Assembly: GCF_020172685.1 (NCBI RefSeq)
Contig: NZ_CP083986.1
Coordinates: 1,728,191-1,760,648 of the forward strand
Source of the DNA: [Mycobacterium] nativiensis
GTDB taxonomy: Bacteria > Actinomycetota > Actinomycetes > Mycobacteriales > Mycobacteriaceae
Direction: 5' to 3'
DNA length: 32,458 bases
Shown here: positions 15,419 through 24,422 of the stretch, piece by piece
How positions within the stretch are numbered: the stretch's first letter is position 1
Layout: every line of letters begins with the position of its first letter
Made by a program: the position numbers and the translations under genes
Notes under the pieces: model-generated
Told to the model about the DNA's origin: nothing
What the model saw: the letters and a program-made list of their open reading frames with translations, nothing else
The model's database searches: none

Positions 15419-18277
15419 GTGTCAGACCCCTCTCTATTTAAAGGCCCTTTTTCAGACGTTGCAGCCGAGCCGACCGAGCGCGAGGACTTGCCGGAGCGGC
15501 TGCGAGTCCATTCATTGGCGCGGGTGCTGGGCACCACCAGCAAACGGGTGCTGGATGCCCTGATCGAGCTGGACGGTCGGACGCGCAGCGCCCACTCCAG
15601 CGTGGACCGCGTCGAGGCGGTTCGAGTCCGTGACCTGCTGGGTTCGCCCGACGACTCCGTCGCCGCCGAGGCGGCCGAAGAGCCCGCCGAGGAAGCCGAC
15701 GAACCGGAGTCCCGGCTGCTGCTGGAGACCGTCCCGGAGGCCACGCCCACCCGGGTCGACTACATGCCGTTGTTCGTCGCACCCCAGCCGGTCACCTACC
15801 AGCCGGTGATCTCTCGCGACACCGACGACTCCGACGACGACGACCTCGGTTCCGACAGTGACGACGGCGACTCAGACGTCGACGACGAGAACGGTGATCG
15901 GCCGGCCAACCGCCGCCGCCGCCGGGGCCGCCGCGGACGCGGCCGGGGCCGCGGATCCGACGGCTCAGCCTTGGACGACGCCGCCGAAGCCGACGAGGAC
16001 GCCGAGGACGACACCGCCACGGAAGCCGACGAGGCCGGCGACGCCGAGGAGGACGCCGGCGACGATGAGAACGGTGCGGGCGAGGAATCTGCCAACCGTC
16101 GCCGCCGTCGCCGCCGTCGGCGCAAGTCCGGTACCGGGGATGACGATGACACCGGATCGTCGGATGACCCGCCCAACACCGTCGTGCACGAGCGGGCCCC
16201 GCGGGCCAAGTCCACCAGAAACGGCCGGGGCACCGGCGACGACGAGATCCAGGGCATCACCGGTTCGACCCGGCTGGAGGCCAAACGGCAGCGTCGCCGT
16301 GATGGCCGCGACGCCGGGCGCCGTCGCCCGCCGATCCTGAGCGAGGCCGAGTTCCTGGCCCGTCGCGAGGCCGTCGAACGCCGGATGGTCGTCCGTGATC
16401 GGGTCCGGACCGAACCGCCGCACCAGGGCGCGCGTTACACCCAGATCGCCGTGCTGGAAGACGGCGTGATGGTCGAACACTTCGTGACCTCTGCCGCGTC
16501 GACGTCACTGGTCGGCAACGTCTACCTGGGCATCGTGCAGAACGTGCTGCCCTCGATGGAGGCGGCGTTCGTCGACATCGGCCGCGGCCGCAACGGTGTG
16601 CTCTACGCCGGTGAGGTGAACTGGGAGGCGGCCGGCCTGGGCGGCGCCAACCGCAAGATCGAACAGGCGCTCAAGCCGGGTGACTACGTCGTGGTGCAGG
16701 TCAGCAAGGACCCGATCGGACACAAGGGCGCGCGACTGACCACGCAGGTGTCCCTGGCCGGCCGTTACCTGGTGTACGTGCCGGGTGCGTCGTCGACCGG
16801 GATCAGCCGCAAGCTGCCCGACACCGAGCGGCAGCGGCTCAAGGAGATCCTGCGCGAGGTGGTGCCCCCCGACGCCGGCGTGATCATCCGCACCGCGTCC
16901 GAGGGCGTCAAGGAAGCCGACATCCGTGCCGACGTGGAACGCCTCCAGGAACGCTGGAACCAGATCGAGGCCACCGCCGCCGAGACCCAGGCCAAGGCCG
17001 CGGGTGCGGCCGTCGCGCTCTACGAGGAGCCCGATGTCGTGGTCAAGGTCATCCGCGACCTGTTCAACGAGGATTTCTCCGAGCTGGTGGTGTCCGGCGA
17101 CGACGCCTGGGCGACGATCAACGACTACGTGGGCTCGGTGGCACCCGAACTGCTCTCGAAACTGAACCGGTACCAGGCCCCGGAGGGGCCGGAAGGTCAG
17201 GGCGGGCCGGACGTGTTCGCCGTGCACCGTATCGACGAGCAGCTCGCCAAGGCGATGGATCGCAAGGTCTGGCTGCCCTCGGGGGGCAGTCTGGTGATCG
17301 ACCGGACCGAGGCCATGACGGTTGTCGACGTCAACACCGGCAAGTTCACCGGCGCCGGGGGCAACCTCGAGGAGACGGTGACCAAGAACAACCTGGAGGC
17401 CGCCGAGGAGATCGTGCGGCAGCTGCGGTTGCGTGACATCGGCGGCATCATCGTCATCGACTTCATCGACATGGTGCTGGAGTCCAACAGGGATCTGGTG
17501 CTGCGCCGGTTGACCGAGGCGCTGGGCCGTGACCGCACCCGCCACCAGGTGTCGGAGGTGACATCGCTGGGCTTGGTGCAGTTGACGCGTAAGCGGCTGG
17601 GCACCGGGCTTATCGAGGCGTTCTCGACGTCGTGTCAGCACTGCGCCGGCCGCGGAATCATGTTGCACGCCGACCCGGTCGACTCGGCTGCGCCGGGGCG
17701 CAGATCCGAGTCGAGCAGCAGCGGCAGCCGTCGCAGCAAGCGGTCCCGTAAGCCCAAGGTCGACGAACCGGCAGTGGCCAAGGTGCCGGTGCACACGCCG
17801 GGCGATCACCCGATGTTCAAGGCGATGGCCGACCGTCACGAGGACGACGAGTCCGAGGACGGCGTCGAGGTTGAGGCCGGCGTGGAGCCGCAGGCGCAGG
17901 ACGGCGAGCAGCAGGTCGGTGTCGAGGTCGCCGAGCAGGTGGCGCGCGAGGCCGTCGAGGAAGACCTCGACGACACCGACGAGGACATCGACGAGGATGA
18001 AGACGCCGACGTCGACGAGGACGCCGATGATGAGGACACCGACGAGGATGTCGAAGTCGACCTCGACGACGATGACGACGAGTACGACGATGACCTCGAA
18101 GAACTGGACGACGTCGACGAGTCCGAGCAGGACGACGATGACGAGGATGACGACGATGACGACGATGACGAGGAGCCCGAGGAGGAATCCGACCGCGACA
18201 GTTGGCCCGTCGTGACCGCCTACGAGCGTCCGCGACGTCGGCGCGCCGCAGCCCGTCCCGCGGGTCCACCCAGCTAA
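15419..18277 (+). CDS. rne: Ribonuclease E/G
   Basis: The 952-aa endoribonuclease is the central enzyme of mRNA decay and rRNA processing. The first ~300 residues are a disordered arm of alternating acidic and arginine-rich blocks. An S1-containing RNA-binding module starts near residue 335 (ARYTQIAVLEDG). The catalytic DNase I-like domain carries Mg-binding D637 (VVDVNTG) and D681 (IDFIDM). The zinc-link cysteines C739 and C742 (CQHC) join dimers. The C-terminal arm is strongly acidic (about residues 845-925) and ends in a basic arginine-rich tail. Two arms flanking a central catalytic core is the actinobacterial layout. The start is GTG, with a very good GAGGAGA site 5 nt upstream. In M. 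tuberculosis dctA follows rne. Here rplU follows directly. Confidence 0.97.
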   Translation: MSDPSLFKGPFSDVAAEPTEREDLPERLRVHSLARVLGTTSKRVLDALIELDGRTRSAHSSVDRVEAVRVRDLLGSPDDSVAAEAAEEPAEEADEPESRLLLETVPEATPTRVDYMPLFVAPQPVTYQPVISRDTDDSDDDDLGSDSDDGDSDVDDENGDRPANRRRRRGRRGRGRGRGSDGSALDDAAEADEDAEDDTATEADEAGDAEEDAGDDENGAGEESANRRRRRRRRRKSGTGDDDDTGSSDDPPNTVVHERAPRAKSTRNGRGTGDDEIQGITGSTRLEAKRQRRRDGRDAGRRRPPILSEAEFLARREAVERRMVVRDRVRTEPPHQGARYTQIAVLEDGVMVEHFVTSAASTSLVGNVYLGIVQNVLPSMEAAFVDIGRGRNGVLYAGEVNWEAAGLGGANRKIEQALKPGDYVVVQVSKDPIGHKGARLTTQVSLAGRYLVYVPGASSTGISRKLPDTERQRLKEILREVVPPDAGVIIRTASEGVKEADIRADVERLQERWNQIEATAAETQAKAAGAAVALYEEPDVVVKVIRDLFNEDFSELVVSGDDAWATINDYVGSVAPELLSKLNRYQAPEGPEGQGGPDVFAVHRIDEQLAKAMDRKVWLPSGGSLVIDRTEAMTVVDVNTGKFTGAGGNLEETVTKNNLEAAEEIVRQLRLRDIGGIIVIDFIDMVLESNRDLVLRRLTEALGRDRTRHQVSEVTSLGLVQLTRKRLGTGLIEAFSTSCQHCAGRGIMLHADPVDSAAPGRRSESSSSGSRRSKRSRKPKVDEPAVAKVPVHTPGDHPMFKAMADRHEDDESEDGVEVEAGVEPQAQDGEQQVGVEVAEQVAREAVEEDLDDTDEDIDEDEDADVDEDADDEDTDEDVEVDLDDDDDEYDDDLEELDDVDESEQDDDDEDDDDDDDDEEPEEESDRDSWPVVTAYERPRRRRAAARPAGPPS
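17952..18192 (+). repeat. Low-complexity GAC/GAT/GAG tract inside rne
   Basis: About 240 bp of near-uninterrupted aspartate and glutamate codons encode the acidic C-terminal arm of RNase E, including a run of nine or so consecutive Asp codons around 18130-18170. Such trinucleotide-like tracts are prone to in-frame length changes between strains. Confidence 0.7.
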
Positions 18278-18298
18278 GAGCGGCTGGGGAAGGCCGGT

Positions 18299-18328
18299 TT
18301 GACCCCTTCGTTGCTGGTCAAGTACCCT
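18299..18328 (+). promoter_or_regulatory. rplU-rpmA promoter
   Basis: TTGACC (18299-18304) and TACCCT (18323-18328) are separated by 18 bp, a good match to a housekeeping sigma-A promoter. It lies just after rne and would give a leader of about 125 nt before rplU. Confidence 0.65.
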
Positions 18329-18459
18329 AGACCAGTTGTCTCCAGGCGGGTATGAGCCCGGCTCGGCGGACAGAACCCAAACCACCTGCGCAAGTCCCGA
18401 TGGCGTGCGCGGCGAGCGGCACCCGAGAAGTATTCGAGAAGTAGAGGTAGACACCAACG

Positions 18460-18771
18460 ATGGCGACGTACGCAATCGTCAAAACGGGCGGCAAGCAGTA
18501 CAAGGTTGCCGTCGGTGACGTGCTCAAGGTCGAGAAGCTCGAATCCGAGCCGGGTGCTTCGGTCTCGCTGCCGGTCGCGTTGGTCGTGGACGGTGCCACC
18601 GTCACCACCGACGCCGCCAAGCTGGCGAAGGTCGCGGTCACCGGAGAGGTGCTCGAGCACACCAAGGGCCCCAAGATCCGCATCCACAAGTTCAAGAACA
18701 AGACCGGCTACCACAAGCGGCAGGGTCACCGTCAGCAGCTGACCGTGCTCAAGGTCACCGGAATCAAGTAG
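18460..18771 (+). CDS. rplU: Ribosomal protein bL21
   Basis: The 103-aa protein of the large ribosomal subunit binds 23S rRNA. Its beginning, [16 protein letters not shown], and its end, [17 protein letters not shown], are signatures of bL21, and the length is exactly typical. The ribosome-binding site is modest (AGAGG, 18443-18447). It leads the conserved rplU-rpmA-obg order. Confidence 0.98.
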   Translation: MATYAIVKTGGKQYKVAVGDVLKVEKLESEPGASVSLPVALVVDGATVTTDAAKLAKVAVTGEVLEHTKGPKIRIHKFKNKTGYHKRQGHRQQLTVLKVTGIK

Positions 18772-18785
18772 CAGGAGGCAGCGAG

Positions 18786-19052
18786 ATGGCACACAAGAAG
18801 GGCGCTTCCAGCTCACGTAACGGGCGCGACTCAAACGCCCAGCGACTCGGCGTCAAGCGGTTCGGCGGCCAGGTCGTCAAGGCCGGCGAGATTTTGGTGC
18901 GGCAGCGGGGTACTCATTTCCATCCCGGCACTAACGTCGGGCGCGGTGGCGACGACACCCTGTTCGCCACGGCACCCGGTGCGGTTGAGTTCGGTGTGAA
19001 GCGTGGCCGCAAGCTCATCAACATCGTGCCTGTCGCCCGCGTCGAGAGCTAA
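18786..19052 (+). CDS. rpmA: Ribosomal protein bL27
   Basis: The 88-aa protein has an N-terminal tail ([16 protein letters not shown]) that reaches towards the peptidyl transferase centre. The rest shows the bL27 signature [20 protein letters not shown]. Unlike Firmicutes bL27 it starts directly with AHKKG, so no N-terminal processing is required. An excellent AGGAGG (18773-18778) lies 7 nt before the ATG, and the gap to rplU is 14 nt. Confidence 0.98.
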   Translation: MAHKKGASSSRNGRDSNAQRLGVKRFGGQVVKAGEILVRQRGTHFHPGTNVGRGGDDTLFATAPGAVEFGVKRGRKLINIVPVARVES

Positions 19053-19070
19053 CTAACCCGCCTCGCGCCG

Positions 19071-19126
19071 CGAGCGTGCACTGACTGCGAGGATTGGTGA
19101 CATAACTCGCAGTGGTCGCACGCTCG
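19071..19126. repeat. Long two-step inverted repeat between rpmA and obg
   Basis: An outer 9-bp arm pair, CGAGCGTGC (19071-19079) and GCACGCTCG (19118-19126), encloses an 8-bp pair, ACTGCGAG (19084-19091) and CTCGCAGT (19106-19113). It can fold into a 56-nt hairpin in either strand. It may be a partial terminator or an mRNA processing site separating the ribosomal genes from obg. A shorter element with the same GAGCGTG/CACGCTC core lies at 32221-32264. Confidence 0.6.
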
Positions 19127-19154
19127 GCGTGTGGGAGGGGTGAGAGGAAGCCCG

Positions 19155-20600
19155 ATGTCCCGGTTTGTCGACCGCGTCGTCATCCATGTGCGCGCGGGCG
19201 ACGGGGGCAATGGTTGCGCGTCGATCCACCGTGAGAAGTTCAAGCCGCTCGGCGGCCCGGACGGCGGTAACGGCGGCCGCGGCGGCAGTGTGGTGCTGGT
19301 CGTCGACCCCCAGGTGCACACCCTGCTGGACTTCCACTTCCGGCCGCACATCGACGCGGCGTCCGGCAAGCAGGGCCAGGGCAATAACAAGGACGGTGCT
19401 TTCGGCGCGGACCTGGAGATCAAGGTTCCCGACGGCACCGTCGTGCTCGACGAACACGGGCGGCTGCTGGCCGACCTGGTAGGCACCGGTGCCCGCTTCG
19501 AGGCAGCCGCCGGCGGACGTGGCGGGCTGGGAAACGCGGCCCTGGTGTCGCGCGCCCGCAAGGCGCCCGGCTTCGCGTTGCTGGGGGAGAAGGGCGAAAC
19601 CCGCGACCTCACGCTGGAACTCAAGACCGTCGCCGACGTCGGGCTGATCGGATTCCCCTCGGCGGGCAAATCCGCGCTGGTATCGGTGATCTCGGCGGCC
19701 AAACCCAAGATCGCCGACTATCCGTTCACCACGCTGGCGCCGAACCTGGGCGTGGTCTCGGCCGGAGAGAACACCTTCACCGCGGCAGATGTGCCCGGTC
19801 TCATCCCGGGCGCCTCGTCCGGGCGCGGCCTGGGCCTGGACTTTCTGCGGCACATCGAACGCTGCGCGGTGCTGGTCCACATCGTGGACTGTGCGACCGC
19901 CGAGCCGGGTCGTGACCCGATCTCCGATATCGAAGCGATCGAAGCCGAACTGGCCGCCTATACCCCCACCATGCAAGGGGATTCGACTCTCGGCGATCTG
20001 GTCGACCGGCCCCGGGCGGTGGTGCTGAACAAGATCGACGTGCCGGAAGCGCGGGAGATGGCCGAATTTGTTCGCGAGGACATCGCCGCCGAACGCGGCT
20101 GGCCGGTGTTCATGGTGTCGACGGTGAGCCGGGAAGGGTTGCGTCCGTTGACGTTCGCGTTGGCCGAGATGGTGTCGGCCTATCGCGCTGCGCAGCCGGA
20201 ACCGGTGGCACGCCGGCCGGTGATCCGTCCCGTGCGCGCCGGCGAGACCGGGTTCACCGTGGAATCCGACGGTGAGGGTGGTTTCCTTGTGCGCGGTACA
20301 CAACCCGAGCGCTGGGTGCACCAGACCAACTTCGACAACGACGAGGCGGTCGGCTACCTGGGCGACCGGTTGGCCCGACTCGGGGTCGAGGACGAACTGC
20401 TCAAGCGGGGCGCCAAACCGGGCTGCGCGGTGACCATCGGGGAGATGACCTTCGACTGGGAGCCGGCTACGCAGGCCGGGGTGGACATCACGCTGTCCGG
20501 CCGGGGCACCGACAGCAGGCTGGAGCGCACCGACCGAGTGGGCGCGGCCGAGCGCAAGGTGGCACGCAAGCAGCGCCGAGAGCATTCGGAGGACGAGTGA
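19155..20600 (+). CDS. obg: GTPase Obg (CgtA)
   Basis: The 481-aa essential GTPase binds the 50S subunit and links GTP/ppGpp levels to ribosome maturation. The N-terminal glycine-rich Obg fold spans about residues 1-160. The GTPase domain has G1 GFPSAGKS at 166-173, G3 [10 protein letters not shown] and G4 NKID. A C-terminal OCT-type domain (about 340-430) and a basic tail follow. I start at ATG 19155 ([11 protein letters not shown]), with GAGAGGAAG upstream. The in-frame GTG at 19131 would add eight residues not seen in homologues. The TGA overlaps the proB GTG start (GTGA). Confidence 0.97.
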   Translation: MSRFVDRVVIHVRAGDGGNGCASIHREKFKPLGGPDGGNGGRGGSVVLVVDPQVHTLLDFHFRPHIDAASGKQGQGNNKDGAFGADLEIKVPDGTVVLDEHGRLLADLVGTGARFEAAAGGRGGLGNAALVSRARKAPGFALLGEKGETRDLTLELKTVADVGLIGFPSAGKSALVSVISAAKPKIADYPFTTLAPNLGVVSAGENTFTAADVPGLIPGASSGRGLGLDFLRHIERCAVLVHIVDCATAEPGRDPISDIEAIEAELAAYTPTMQGDSTLGDLVDRPRAVVLNKIDVPEAREMAEFVREDIAAERGWPVFMVSTVSREGLRPLTFALAEMVSAYRAAQPEPVARRPVIRPVRAGETGFTVESDGEGGFLVRGTQPERWVHQTNFDNDEAVGYLGDRLARLGVEDELLKRGAKPGCAVTIGEMTFDWEPATQAGVDITLSGRGTDSRLERTDRVGAAERKVARKQRREHSEDE

Positions 20601-21703
20601 CCGGCAGTGGTGCGCGCGAAGCGATTTGCACCGCGCGCACCGTCGTGGTCAAGATCGGCACCACCGCACTGACCACCGAGACCGGCATGTTCGACGAGGC
20701 CCGGCTGGCCGGGCTGGCCGAGGCGATCGAGGCCCGCATGAAGGCCGGCTCGGACGTGACGATCGTGTCCTCGGGGGCCATCGCCGCCGGCCTGGAGCCG
20801 CTCGGGTTGTCCAGGCGGCCAAGCGATCTGGCCACCAAACAGGCCGCCGCCAGTGTGGGCCAGGTAGCGCTGGTCAACGCCTGGAGTGCGGCCTTCGGTC
20901 AGTTCGGCCGAACCGTCGGGCAGGTGCTGCTCACCGCGCAGGACGTGTCGATGCGGGTGTCGCACACCAATGCCGCCCGGACCCTGGACCGGTTGCGCGC
21001 ACTGCACGCGGTCGCGATCGTCAACGAGAACGACACGGTGGCCACTAGCGAGATCCGGTTCGGCGACAACGACCGACTCTCGGCGCTGGTGGCGCATCTG
21101 GTCGGTGCCGATGCGCTGGTGCTGCTCTCCGATATCGACGGCCTGTATGACTCCGACCCGCGTAGGGGGCCGGCCCGCCTGGTCTCCGAGGTGTCCGGAC
21201 CGGATGATCTCGCCGATGTGGTGGCCAGCGAGGGCAGTCACCTGGGCACCGGCGGCATGGTGTCGAAGCTGTCGTCGGCGCTGCTGGCCGCCGACGCGGG
21301 GGTGCCGGTGCTGCTGGCCGCCGCCACTGAGGCAGCTGCGGCTCTGTCCGACGCATCGGTGGGCACAGTATTCGCGCCCCGGGCGCAACGGTTGTCGGCA
21401 CGCAAGTTCTGGGTACGTCACGCCGCCGACGCAGCAGGCGCGTTGACCCTGGATGCCGGGGCGGTCGAGGCGGTGCTGACCCGGCGCGGCTCGCTGCTGC
21501 CGGCGGGGATCACCGGGGCCTCGGGCACGTTCCACGGCGGCGACGTCGTCGAACTGTGCGGTCCGGACGGGTCGGTGGTGGCACGCGGTGTCGTGGGCTA
21601 CGACGCGGTGGAGCTGGCGACCATGATCGGCCATTCCACCGCCGACTTGGCGCCGGATGCCCGCCGTCCGGTCGTCCATGCCGACGACCTGGTCGCGGTG
21701 TAG
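20597..21703 (+). CDS. proB: Glutamate 5-kinase
   Basis: The 368-aa enzyme phosphorylates glutamate, the first step of proline synthesis. The amino acid kinase domain shows [10 protein letters not shown] near the N-terminus, [18 protein letters not shown] and [12 protein letters not shown]. The C-terminal ~95 residues form the PUA domain found in most bacterial ProB. It starts at a GTG overlapping the obg stop, with GGAGGA just upstream, so it is coupled to obg as in other mycobacteria. proA is not in the window. Confidence 0.96.
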   Translation: MTGSGAREAICTARTVVVKIGTTALTTETGMFDEARLAGLAEAIEARMKAGSDVTIVSSGAIAAGLEPLGLSRRPSDLATKQAAASVGQVALVNAWSAAFGQFGRTVGQVLLTAQDVSMRVSHTNAARTLDRLRALHAVAIVNENDTVATSEIRFGDNDRLSALVAHLVGADALVLLSDIDGLYDSDPRRGPARLVSEVSGPDDLADVVASEGSHLGTGGMVSKLSSALLAADAGVPVLLAAATEAAAALSDASVGTVFAPRAQRLSARKFWVRHAADAAGALTLDAGAVEAVLTRRGSLLPAGITGASGTFHGGDVVELCGPDGSVVARGVVGYDAVELATMIGHSTADLAPDARRPVVHADDLVAV

Positions 21704-21714
21704 TACCCGCTGGA

Positions 21715-22419
21715 ATGGGCACCGTATTCACCATCGACGGGGCGGGCTGGAGCGGGTTTCTGCGGTTCATGTGCCGCGGCGCCGTCACCAAGGGCAAGAC
21801 CGTCAGAAACGTCAAGTACCCCAACACCTACTTCGACGGCCTGCGCTATGTCCCGGCGGTCAAAGCGGTGCAACGCGGCGCGCAGGCCCTCGACGACATG
21901 CTGAACGCACACTTCAACGGACGCCCCGATGCCGACGAGGTGCTGGTCTACGCCGTGAGTATGGGGGCGCAGGTCGCCTGCAAGTGGCTGCGCGAGAAGG
22001 GGCCGAGTTCTGTGGTCCCCACCGACAAGGTGTCATTTCTGCTGCTGGCCAACCCCGAGCAGCCGTTTCACGGCATCTATCGGGCCGACCCGAAGCTCGT
22101 CACGTTCATGAAGCTGCCCGACTACGGCGGCGTCGGGGTGCCGCCGAACACCCCGTTCGCGGTGACCGACCTGTGTCGCCAGTACGACGGGATGGCGGAT
22201 TTTCCCAATCGCCCTGCTGCGCAAGTCGATTCGCTGGCCGTCCGCAACGCCTTGGTGGGCCTGGTGGCCGTGCACAACAACTATTTCCGGGTCAACCTGG
22301 AGGCTGGCGACAACCTCCGGGTCAGGCGCGGCAACATCACCTACGTGTTGTGTCCCACCCGGCGTAGGAGGCGTCAGCGGATCGAGGGAAGCTATGACCG
22401 CTCGGCCTGGAGCTACTGA
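21715..22419 (+). CDS. Stand-alone PE-PPE-domain (serine hydrolase-like) protein
   Basis: The 234-aa protein consists of a PE-PPE domain (PF08237-type), an alpha/beta hydrolase fold normally found at the C-terminus of some mycobacterial PE and PPE proteins. The candidate nucleophile is S82 in YAVSMGA. The conserved DLCRQYDGMADFP block supplies a possible acid, and VAVHNNYF a possible histidine. No PE or PPE N-terminal domain, signal peptide or membrane helix is visible, so it may stay in the cytosol or use an unrecognised export route. It begins 11 nt after proB with a weak ribosome-binding site, probably on the same transcript. The last codons overlap the convergent tetR gene by 7 bp. Esterase activity is inferred from the domain. 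Confidence 0.75.
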   Translation: MGTVFTIDGAGWSGFLRFMCRGAVTKGKTVRNVKYPNTYFDGLRYVPAVKAVQRGAQALDDMLNAHFNGRPDADEVLVYAVSMGAQVACKWLREKGPSSVVPTDKVSFLLLANPEQPFHGIYRADPKLVTFMKLPDYGGVGVPPNTPFAVTDLCRQYDGMADFPNRPAAQVDSLAVRNALVGLVAVHNNYFRVNLEAGDNLRVRRGNITYVLCPTRRRRRQRIEGSYDRSAWSY

Positions 22420-23048
22420 CCGGTGGGGTGTAGATACAGTGCGCCCCAGACGATTTCGGTCAGCGCAGTGGTGAGTTCGCTGTTGTAGCCGGCGTCGCGG
22501 TTCGGCAGGTTCTGCTGGCAGGCTCGCTCCACCATCCACGTGAGTGCGCTCGCGGTGGCCTCGACGGGTAGCTCGCGGCGAATGGAGCCGTCGGCCTGAC
22601 CATCTTCGATGACCTGGGCCACCCGCCCGGAGATCCCGGTCAGCAACTCCCGATAGGTGGCGCCCACCAGCGGGTCATAGCCGGCCATCTCGCTGAGCGC
22701 GATCAGCAGCGGCTGGTGCCGCCGGTAGCTGGCGATGATCGCGGCCATCGCGGCGCGGACATCGTTGGGGTCGCGGCGCTGCGCCACGGCCCACCAGCGT
22801 TCGGCGCCCGAGGCGAGGTCGCCGAAGACGTGGCCGGCGAGTTGGCGCAGCAGGTGGCCCTTGTCCTCAAAGTAGATGTAGAAGCTGGCGCGCGACATTC
22901 CGGCTTCGGTGGCGAGCCGGTCCACGCTGAGCTCGGTGAAGCTGGCGCCGTCGCCCATCAGCCGCTCGGTGGCTTCCAGCAGGCGGCGCTCGATCTCCCC
23001 GCGCCGCTCGTGGCGGCTGGTGGGGGCTTTGCGGGTCACCGAGGCCAT
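22413..23048 (-). CDS. TetR family transcriptional regulator
   Basis: The 211-aa repressor-type protein has an N-terminal helix-turn-helix (about residues 15-65; FTELSVDRLATEAGMSRASFYIYFEDKGHLL is interrupted only by normal TetR variation) and an all-helical ligand-binding domain. I start at ATG 23048. A TAAGCT -10 ends 7 nt upstream with no Shine-Dalgarno, which suggests a leaderless mRNA. An upstream in-frame start at 23090 would lie inside the operator. It is divergent from the P450 gene, with a perfect palindrome between them, so it very likely represses both itself and the P450. The ligand is unknown. Confidence 0.92.
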   Translation of the reverse strand: MASVTRKAPTSRHERRGEIERRLLEATERLMGDGASFTELSVDRLATEAGMSRASFYIYFEDKGHLLRQLAGHVFGDLASGAERWWAVAQRRDPNDVRAAMAAIIASYRRHQPLLIALSEMAGYDPLVGATYRELLTGISGRVAQVIEDGQADGSIRRELPVEATASALTWMVERACQQNLPNRDAGYNSELTTALTEIVWGALYLHPTGQ

Positions 23049-23055
23049 GACGTGC

Positions 23056-23061
23056 AGCTTA
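23056..23061 (-). promoter_or_regulatory. -10 element for leaderless tetR
   Basis: On the minus strand TAAGCT ends 7 nt before the tetR ATG. The expected -35 region falls on the palindromic operator at 23080-23102, so the repressor could block its own promoter. Confidence 0.45.
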
Positions 23062-23078
23062 ACGCCTAACGTGACACC

Positions 23079-23108
23079 TTGACTAGACACTATGTCTAGT
23101 CATATTGT
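23079..23108 (+). promoter_or_regulatory. P450 promoter with embedded TetR operator
   Basis: TTGACT (23079-23084) and TATTGT (23103-23108) are separated by 18 bp. The interval is occupied by a perfect palindrome with 10-bp arms, TGACTAGACA (23080-23089) and TGTCTAGTCA (23093-23102), around CTA. Bound repressor would cover the -35, spacer and edge of the -10. The palindrome is directly visible. Assignment to the adjacent TetR protein is inferred from its position. Confidence 0.75.
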
Positions 23109-23153
23109 CGTGATGATCCGACTGTGATCGGAGTCATAAGCCGAGGAGGCCCC

Positions 23154-24413
23154 ATGACCGCACCGACCGCCACACACCGCAGCTATGACCCGGTCGACCT
23201 GTCGTCACGCGCGTTCTGGTCCACCACCGCCGCGGAGCGGGAACGCTCCTACGCCGTACTGCGTGCCGAGCGTCCGGTGAGCTGGCACCCGCCGGTCGAA
23301 GACGCCATGCTCAACGATCCCGACGATCCGGGCTATTGGGCCGTCACCCGCCACGCCGACATCGTCGAGGTGAGCCGCAACAACGACGTGTTCCTGTCCG
23401 GCAAGGGCGTGCAGTTCGAGAACTTCCCCGAGGAGTTGCTGGAGACCACGCAGTCCTTCCTGGCTATGGATCCGCCACGGCACACCAAGCTGCGCAAACT
23501 GGCCACCGCGGCGTTCACTCCCCGGCAGATCAGGCGCATCGAGGATTCGATCAAGGCCAGCGCCAAGGCCATCGTCGACGAACTCAAGGTCGCCGGCAGC
23601 GGGGCGGACTTCGTCGAGTACTGCGCCAAGGAACTGCCGCTGCGCACGCTGGCCGACATGGTGGGCGTTCCGGATTCCGAGCGTGCACAGGTAGCCCGCG
23701 CCGCTGATGCGTTGGTTTCGACCAATGACCCGGTGTTCCTCGACGGGCGAGACCCGTTGGCGGTGATGGGCGAAAACATCATGTACCTGCATCAGGTCGC
23801 CGCCACGCTGGCCGCGCAGCGCCGCGAGCGCCCCGGCGACGACCTGTTCAGCGCGCTGGTGACCGCCGAGGTGGACGGCGACCGGCTCACCGACGCCGAG
23901 GTGTGCGCCTACTTCGTGCTGCTGTCGGTGGCGGGCAACGACACCACCCGCCAGACCACCAGTCATGCCCTGCGGGCGCTCACCGATTTCCCCGAGCAAC
24001 GAGCCTGGCTGATGGACGATTTCGACCGGCGCATCGGGATGGCCGTCGAGGAGTTCATCCGCTACGCCACCCCGGTGATGACCTTCCGGCGCACCGCCGC
24101 AACCGATTACGAACTCGGCGGCCAGCGCATCCGGGCCGGCGACAAGGTGGCGATGTTCTATGCGTCCGGCAACTGGGATGACAAGGTGTTCAACGAGCCC
24201 GACCGCCTGGACCTGAGCCGGGACCCCAACCCGCATCTGGGCTTCGGTGGCGGGGGACAACACTACTGCCTCGGCACGCATGTGGCGCGGGCCCAGTTGC
24301 GCGCCATGTTCGGCGAGTTGCTGCGTGAGCTGCCCGGTATCGAGGCCGGCGCGCCGGACTACGTGGCGGGCAGCTTCATCCACGGCATCCGTGCCATGCC
24401 CTGCACGTTCTGA
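23154..24413 (+). CDS. Cytochrome P450 monooxygenase
   Basis: The 419-aa soluble bacterial P450 shows the I-helix oxygen-activating motif AGNDTT at residues 260-265, the K-helix ExxR as EFIR, and the heme-binding loop FGGGGQHYCLG with the cysteine ligand at C372. No membrane anchor is present, so it needs separate ferredoxin and reductase partners, none of which are encoded nearby. The ATG at 23154 has GAGGAGG 4 nt upstream. An in-frame GTG at 23124 is less likely. I cannot name its CYP family. Related mycobacterial enzymes oxidise terpenes, fatty acids or sterols. Expression is probably controlled by the divergent TetR protein. Confidence 0.95.
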   Translation: MTAPTATHRSYDPVDLSSRAFWSTTAAERERSYAVLRAERPVSWHPPVEDAMLNDPDDPGYWAVTRHADIVEVSRNNDVFLSGKGVQFENFPEELLETTQSFLAMDPPRHTKLRKLATAAFTPRQIRRIEDSIKASAKAIVDELKVAGSGADFVEYCAKELPLRTLADMVGVPDSERAQVARAADALVSTNDPVFLDGRDPLAVMGENIMYLHQVAATLAAQRRERPGDDLFSALVTAEVDGDRLTDAEVCAYFVLLSVAGNDTTRQTTSHALRALTDFPEQRAWLMDDFDRRIGMAVEEFIRYATPVMTFRRTAATDYELGGQRIRAGDKVAMFYASGNWDDKVFNEPDRLDLSRDPNPHLGFGGGGQHYCLGTHVARAQLRAMFGELLRELPGIEAGAPDYVAGSFIHGIRAMPCTF

Positions 24414-24422
24414 CGATGAGGC

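Noticed and set aside
17952..18192. Tandem repeat or CRISPR-like array
   Set aside because: The repetition comes from Asp/Glu codons in RNase E, with no spacers or constant repeat unit. No CRISPR array is present in the window.
18335..18459. Ribosomal-protein autoregulatory leader (L21 type) before rplU
   Set aside because: The 125-nt leader is long enough, but I see no stable conserved stem or L21-leader resemblance. I left it as an ordinary leader.
16505..18475. Very long open frames antisense to rne, and similar ones antisense to clpX, korA, valS and nadE
   Set aside because: They mirror the high-GC codon bias of the sense genes and give low-complexity, non-homologous peptides. They are shadows of the real genes.
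22413..23090. Longer tetR start at 23090
   Set aside because: That start would lie inside the palindromic operator. ATG 23048 fits the family N-terminus and a -10 element 7 nt upstream.
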